Below, piece after piece: positions 6,644 through 10,641 of a DNA stretch of 10,641 nucleotides. The translations under genes and the position numbers were made by a program. The notes beneath the pieces are model-generated. The model did not search any database and was not told where the DNA came from. It saw only the letters and a program-made list of their open reading frames with translations. Where the stretch lies: assembly GCA_003230635.1 (NCBI GenBank), contig QIFF01000371.1, positions 1 through 10,641 on the forward strand. The letters run 5' to 3'. Each line of letters starts with the position of its first letter. Positions within the stretch are counted from its first letter, which is position 1. The stretch is from a bacterium. Lineage in GTDB: Bacteria; SZUA-182.

Positions 6644-6961
6644 CTATCCCACAAGCCGCTGTTTTTCAAACACCACAATTCCTTCCCGCTCAATCTTTTT
6701 TATAAAATCATTATCCTCAAATTCATCGGGAAAGCCCACCGGTTGTAAGTCTATATTCAGGTTCATCGTCTTGTTGAATAAAAAGGTTAAAATGTCCACT
6801 GTCTTCCAACCCACAAACTTTTTGGAAAAAACAGCTACATCAACATCGCTGCCCTTACCATAAGAACCGAACAATATAGCTTTATCTACTTGGATTTCTG
6901 AGAGAAGGTTATTAATGAACTTCCCAATTTGAGCCTTTATTTTATCCGGGATTTTATCCAT
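6644..6961 (-). CDS. MNT-type nucleotidyltransferase antitoxin with a shortened active-site loop
   Basis: This is a 105-residue minimal nucleotidyltransferase and the antitoxin partner of the HEPN protein just upstream. The core is AILFGSYGKGSDVDVAV, with G32-S33 and D39-x-D41, and a third aspartate likely at D71 in NLNIDLQPV. The usual spacing is GS-x10-DxD; here only five residues separate S33 from D39, so the loop between KG and SDVD is about five residues short. The other MNT in this window (489-806) has the full spacing. The shortening may alter or abolish nucleotide transfer. The ATG at 6961 overlaps the HEPN gene by 25 bases, and its AAGGAG site is inside HEPN, so translation of the two is coupled. 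Fold and partner are confident; catalytic competence is doubtful. Confidence 0.87.
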   Translation of the reverse strand: MDKIPDKIKAQIGKFINNLLSEIQVDKAILFGSYGKGSDVDVAVFSKKFVGWKTVDILTFLFNKTMNLNIDLQPVGFPDEFEDNDFIKKIEREGIVVFEKQRLVG

Positions 6962-7326
6962 GAGAACAACTCCTTGGCATTCTCAAAAATCTTGGTGGCT
7001 TCCCCTTTATCTACCAAACTTGAGAGCTTTTCTTTGTATAGCGGATACCGCCCTTCAATATAGTAAGCGGTTAGCCGATTAAGAAATTCCTTTTGTTCGG
7101 TAGTACAATCTAACGAGGTTCCCTTAAGAATATATAGTAAATTGTGGGTGAATGGGGGGTCCTCCTTGTTTTCCTTTAAATACAAAGCTTTCAGCAATTT
7201 TTCTAAGGCCTGCTGCGCCATGAACACAGTATATAGAAAGCGACTGGTGTGCAACATGGCCCCGCTGGTTTTCAGGTCATATTCGGCAATATCCAGCCAG
7301 TAGTCAATCTTTTCAGCCAAATCCAC
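6937..7326 (-). CDS. HEPN-domain toxin (putative ribonuclease)
   Basis: A 129-residue all-helical HEPN protein. It opens with LAEKIDYWLDIAEYDLKTS and continues with FMAQQALEKLLKALYL (helix 2), PPFTHNLLYIL and YYIEGRYP, all hallmarks of the HEPN family paired with MNT. HEPN toxins are generally metal-independent RNases acting through an R-x4-6-H motif; I do not see a clean R-x4-6-H here, and the conserved H near residue 60 with R in GRYP are the candidate residues, so RNase activity is inferred. The start is GTG at 7326, two bases after the CODH stop, with GGAGGT (7333-7338) lying inside the CODH gene. It is thus translationally linked to CODH. It is followed by its MNT partner with a 25-base overlap. 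Length and layout are normal for the family, with no sign of damage. Confidence 0.9.
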   Translation of the reverse strand: MDLAEKIDYWLDIAEYDLKTSGAMLHTSRFLYTVFMAQQALEKLLKALYLKENKEDPPFTHNLLYILKGTSLDCTTEQKEFLNRLTAYYIEGRYPLYKEKLSSLVDKGEATKIFENAKELFSWIKSRIK

Positions 7327-7328
7327 TG

Positions 7329-8252
7329 TTACACCTCCAGCTTCCGCCTCATCTCCATATCGTAAAGCACCCGTTCCTGCTTTTTCTGGATGCCCAGGGC
7401 GGTGCGCTTGGCAATCAAATGCTCAATAATAATCTTTGCCATCTTATGCGGGTCGGGGGTGAATGCCCATTTGCCGCCGGTGATTTTTTCATAGCCTTCG
7501 GTTAAGAGTTTGTCTACACAGGGACTGCCCTTGACTGGAGATTCCGAGCCGAAAACCACCAATGCCCCGGAGGCGACAAAGTATTGACCGATGGCAATTG
7601 CCTTTTCACTCATCCACTCGGCTGCGCAACCGGCTATCGGTAAATCAGATAAATCGTCCCCCAGGCCGCCCTCAGCCACCAGTTCGGCGCAGGCAATCAG
7701 AATACGAGAGTTATCCACGCAGGAGCCGCAATGTAATACCGGGGGGATGCCCACTGTCTCACAGACCTCGGCCAGGCCCTTACCGGCGTATTTCAAGGCC
7801 GCTTCAGGAACAAGCAAGTTATCCCGTCCACTGGAATAAGCGGCGCAGCCGGTATGCAGCACCAAAACGTTATTGGCGATCAATTCCTTGACCAGAGTGC
7901 TGGTTACTCCTTTAGCTTCCAGGCGGGGCAGCAGACAGCCGACCACTCCCACTACGCCTAGAATACGCCCGTTGATAATGTTATCGTTTAAGGGGCGATA
8001 GGAAGTACGGAACGACCCCCCGAGCATTTGCTTAATTGTTTCGTGTGAAAATCCGACTACCACATCAGAGGTGTCTTTGGGGATTGTTACCGATTTGCGG
8101 TTGGGGTAATTTTCAATCGCCGTCTTGACAATCTCGCGGGCGGTGGCCAGGGCGTTTTCCTCGTGCATTTCCATGTGGGTAGCCCCGGGAATTTTGGCCT
8201 TGGGAGAGGTGGTGATAATCTTGGTGTGGAAACATTTGGCTACACTGGGCAG
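7329..8252 (-). pseudogene. acsA: CO dehydrogenase catalytic subunit, C-terminal part (shifted frame)
   Basis: This frame continues CODH after the break near 8252 and ends at 7331-7329. It opens just after an in-frame TAG (8258-8256) with LPSVAKCFHTKIITTSP, and the first ATG is at 8174. Counting from that ATG, the remaining C-cluster ligands are C80 (GVVGC), C110 (HTGC) and C152 (GSCVDNS); K191 in MSEKAIAIG is the conserved proton-path lysine. The tail GIQKKQERVLYDMEMRRKLEV is of the acetogen AcsA type. Two motifs differ from common forms: GCLLP where GCNNP is usual, and TGCAAYSSGRD where TGCSAIACAKAG is usual. By itself this part lacks the B- and D-clusters and cannot be an active CODH. It may be translated from the ATG at 8174 only if re-initiation occurs, and no good ribosome site was found there. 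Together with the N-terminal part it would total about 640 residues, as expected for a complete CODH. Confidence 0.88.
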
Positions 8253-9246
8253 TGACTAATACCATGACTTCTACCGCTCCGGTAATAATTGCCAGCTCTT
8301 GCTGCGAAAAGCTGCCCACCATCGGTATGCCGTGGCGTTGTAACAGCTCATTGGCGGTACAGCAAATCCCGCCGATATTGATTCCTTCGGCGCCCTTGGA
8401 CTTGGCCAGCTCAAGCAGTTCCGGTTCCTGGGCGGCTACCACCACCATTTCCGCCAGGAGCGGATCATGCCCGTGCACAATAAGGTTGACCTGCTTTTCC
8501 TCCAGGACGCCCATATTCATCTTTCCGCGCACCGGAGTAGGGGTGCCGAACATAATATCTTGCAGCTCAGTGGCGATCATAGAGGCGCCCCAGCCGTTGG
8601 CTAAAGCGGCGCGCGATCCCTGAAGCAGCAAACTGTCCGGATCCATATCGGTGCCGATGGTTGTGCGGTGCATTAAATCTACAATTTCACGGTCAATGCC
8701 CCGTGGGGATATTCCCAGTTTATCCCACAATTCCCGGCGCTTTTTTGGGGCGCGGGTAAGCAGATGTAAACTACCTTTTTGCTGCCCGAACTCGGCGAGG
8801 GCTTTTTCTCCCAACTGGCGGGCGATTTCCATCTTATCCACTCCATCAGTGGGTATTTCAAAAATCTCAGCCATCATGTGCAGCTTTTTTTCATCCTTAA
8901 TTGTGTAGTCGGATAATTCTCCCGTTGCCATGCCTAAGAAGGTATGCACTATATCGCGGGCATGCTCTATGTGAGCGGAATTGCCGGCGGCAATCATGCG
9001 GCAAAAATTGCGGGCGGCGATAGTGTCGCGGCCGGCTCCGCATACCCCGTGTTTTTCCTCGGCGCCCTCTTTGGTAAGGACCCGGCAAGGCCCCATATCG
9101 CAGTGTTTGCAGCAAGCTCCCTGCGCCCCGATTGGACAGGGCTTCATGGTCTCGGAACGCACAAAAGCGGTTTCCACGTTGTCTTGCTTGGCCTTTTCAA
9201 TCAGCGCATCGCAGGCGCTGGGACAAGTACAGGTTGTTTCAGTCAT
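8113..9246 (-). pseudogene. acsA: CO dehydrogenase catalytic subunit, N-terminal part (frameshifted)
   Basis: CODH interconverts CO and CO2 at a Ni-Fe-S C-cluster and feeds CO to AcsB. Residues 1-331 are true CODH. D-cluster cysteines are C37 and C45, and B-cluster cysteines C46, C49, C54 and C69 (ACCKHCDMGPC). The H-rich proton path is AHIEHARDIVH (91-101). The C-cluster ligand region includes H258-G-H260 and C296 in GGICCTANE. The sequence then runs ITGAVEVMVLV and leaves the family: the next 46 residues, to the stop at 8113, are out-of-frame noise, while the true continuation is in the frame that reads LPSVAKC. Compared with D-x-Q-C-x-x-P-S-V in the family, about 11 bases are missing, including the codon for the ligand equivalent to Cys333 of Carboxydothermus CODH-II. 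The start at 9246 has GGGAGT upstream, overlapping the acsC stop. Either a real null mutation or a sequence error. Confidence 0.93.
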
Positions 9247-9259
9247 AGAAGATACTCCC

Positions 9260-10603
9260 TTAGAAATTACGCAAAAAAGCGGGTAGATTGCCGGCTTCCC
9301 GGGGGCCGACGATAATTTCCCAGTCCGGCAGCAGTTCGGCTACTTCCCCGGAAAGGACGGCGACATAACCGGGAATTACCAGCTTGCGGGTTTTGGCCTT
9401 ATCGGTAATGCCGCAGCTATTGATGACCTTGGCAATCTTGCCGGCATTGAATTTATCCGCCGCCCAGGCGGTGAGGACCGACATCCCCTCGGCGTCGGCC
9501 ACCAGCAGCCAGGTCGGCACCTTGCTGTTTTCAACCTCACCGGCGACTATAAAATAGGTCAGCGAAAAATTGGTGGTAATTAGGATAGGAGAGTCTGCTC
9601 CGGCTTCCCCAATCTTATATACCTTTTCCTGCACCTGAAGCGGCTGCTGGGGATCGGTATAAATGTTCTGGCGCAGGGTGAAGAGGGGCAGCATCTTCCC
9701 GACTTCGGTTGAACTCAGGACAATAATAGCGGCGTATTTCATAACCAGGATTGCCGCCCGGCTGATCTCTTCCTGGGCAGAAGCACCTTCACCTACAGCG
9801 GATTCTAAAACTGGAAAGCCCAGCCCCTTGGCCGATTTCTTCAGGGCCGCCCGCCGAATCTGGGTTAACTGAGCAAGGGTTGTCCCCAGGGGTTGATGAC
9901 CGGGATGAAGGACTATATCTTTAACTCCCAGGGCCAACACCTTTTCGGAAAGATCGTTCAACTTTTCCAGGCCTCCAGCATGGTGAACAACCAGTGGGCA
10001 CTGGTGCTTTTTCGCCAACTCCGCCATAGCTTGATAGTTATTTTCATTAGCAGCGGCAATAAGCGGTTTATCAACGGCGGTGAGTTCCAGGGCCGCAGCC
10101 ATGATGCCGGTATCGGGAGCAGCTAAAATCAAAGGCAGCTTGCTTTTACTTTGAACCAACTTGATGACGGTTAAAAACTTATCCTTATCCTTCGAGACAT
10201 TTTTGACCACAAGCAGGCTGAATTTTAAAATCTGTCCCACCCGTTCCATGCTGGCCGCTTCAAGGGCCGCAAGTTTTTCCTCAATTTCTGTGCTGCCGGC
10301 GGTATCCTCAATGCGCAGGGCAAATCCCGGGGCATGCACAAAGGTCTTCTCGTGGCGGAAAAGCACCGTTTCCTCACCGATTTCTAATTGGTTCTCTCCC
10401 CTGCCAATCTTGACCAGGCGGATGGGGGGAGCGGAAGCTTCACCTAACAGGGCCTTGGTTTTTTCGGAAATGTATGGGCAGGCATCCAGAGCGATCTGCT
10501 TGGCGGCCAGCTTCATGGCAAAGGCCAGACAGGTGGGAAAACCGCACTCCTTGCAGTTTGTCCTGGGAAGGTGTTTGTAAATTGCAATTCCGGTTAGGGC
10601 CAT
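9260..10603 (-). CDS. acsC: Corrinoid iron-sulfur protein, large subunit
   Basis: AcsC carries the [4Fe-4S] cluster and, with AcsD, the cobamide that shuttles the methyl group from methyltetrahydrofolate methyltransferase to AcsB. It has 447 residues, against about 446 in Moorella. The N-terminal Fe-S domain has C17, C20, C25 and C42 (TNCKECGFPTC ... DACPY), which reductively activates the cobalt. A TIM-barrel region follows (about 100-320), containing LTQIRRAALKK and RQNIYTDPQQPLQV, then the C-terminal cobamide-binding domain with TTNFSLTYFIVAGEVE and the conserved end WEIIVGPREAGNLPAFLRNF. The start at 10603 has an AAGGAG site (10611-10616). It is intact throughout and ends 13 bases before the CODH start. 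AcsD, the methyltransferase AcsE and the maturation ATPase are not in the window and may lie upstream. Confidence 0.96.
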   Translation of the reverse strand: MALTGIAIYKHLPRTNCKECGFPTCLAFAMKLAAKQIALDACPYISEKTKALLGEASAPPIRLVKIGRGENQLEIGEETVLFRHEKTFVHAPGFALRIEDTAGSTEIEEKLAALEAASMERVGQILKFSLLVVKNVSKDKDKFLTVIKLVQSKSKLPLILAAPDTGIMAAALELTAVDKPLIAAANENNYQAMAELAKKHQCPLVVHHAGGLEKLNDLSEKVLALGVKDIVLHPGHQPLGTTLAQLTQIRRAALKKSAKGLGFPVLESAVGEGASAQEEISRAAILVMKYAAIIVLSSTEVGKMLPLFTLRQNIYTDPQQPLQVQEKVYKIGEAGADSPILITTNFSLTYFIVAGEVENSKVPTWLLVADAEGMSVLTAWAADKFNAGKIAKVINSCGITDKAKTRKLVIPGYVAVLSGEVAELLPDWEIIVGPREAGNLPAFLRNF

Positions 10604-10641
10604 TCTGTTACTCCTTAAAAAGCTTGGCTGTCTTTTATCTT

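Noticed and set aside
8245..8262. Programmed frameshifting or stop read-through in CODH
   Set aside because: About 11 bases of conserved sequence, including a ligand codon, are missing, and there is no slippery run; a frame change alone would not give a normal protein.
1..10641. CRISPR array, tRNA or rRNA genes
   Set aside because: No regularly spaced repeats and no tRNA- or rRNA-like stretches were seen on either strand.

Overview
The window (10.6 kb, all recognisable genes on the minus strand) comes from a strictly anaerobic bacterium that uses the bacterial Wood-Ljungdahl (reductive acetyl-CoA) pathway. Read in the direction of transcription (right to left) it encodes the large subunit of the corrinoid iron-sulfur protein (acsC), the CO dehydrogenase catalytic subunit (acsA/cooS, broken by a frameshifting deletion), a HEPN/MNT toxin-antitoxin pair, an unrecognised protein with a nuclease-like and a DNA-binding-like half, an AMP-forming acetyl-CoA synthetase (acs), and the acetyl-CoA synthase (acsB). 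After acsB comes a second toxin-antitoxin patch (a stub of a HEPN gene, a RelB/RelE pair and an MNT nucleotidyltransferase), a structured non-coding stretch, and the first 67 codons of a [2Fe-2S]-domain redox protein that runs off the left edge. Strong AGGAG-type Shine-Dalgarno sites precede most genes. The proteins resemble those of acetogenic Firmicutes and of Chloroflexota; I cannot decide between these from the sequence alone.

Layout: 9260-10603 acsC; 7329-9246 broken acsA; 6644-7326 HEPN and MNT; 5673-6608 putative nuclease-like protein; 5640-5664 hairpin; 3688-5619 acs; 1423-3666 acsB; 1299-1397 HEPN stub ending in a dispersed-repeat-like hairpin (1312-1336); 1075-1287 relB; 824-1075 relE; 489-806 MNT; 204-467 non-coding with nested inverted repeats; 1-203 partial [2Fe-2S] protein.

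How it works together: CO dehydrogenase interconverts CO2 and CO, the corrinoid protein carries the methyl group, and AcsB joins methyl, CO and CoA into acetyl-CoA. An acetate-activating enzyme placed between the CODH and AcsB genes suggests that acetate enters this pathway, for assimilation or for oxidation by running it in reverse. The AT-rich stretch from about 5,670 to 7,330 is probably an acquired toxin-antitoxin/defence block that splits the metabolic operon.

The most notable signals are damage and insertion. CODH has lost about 11 bases including the codon of a C-cluster cysteine; acetyl-CoA synthetase lacks about nine residues just after its nucleotide-binding loop; one MNT has an active-site loop about five residues short; and the RelBE/MNT patch is flanked by an exact 18-bp direct repeat that is itself a piece of a HEPN gene. 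Either these are real mutations, or the consensus has small deletions; raw reads would decide.
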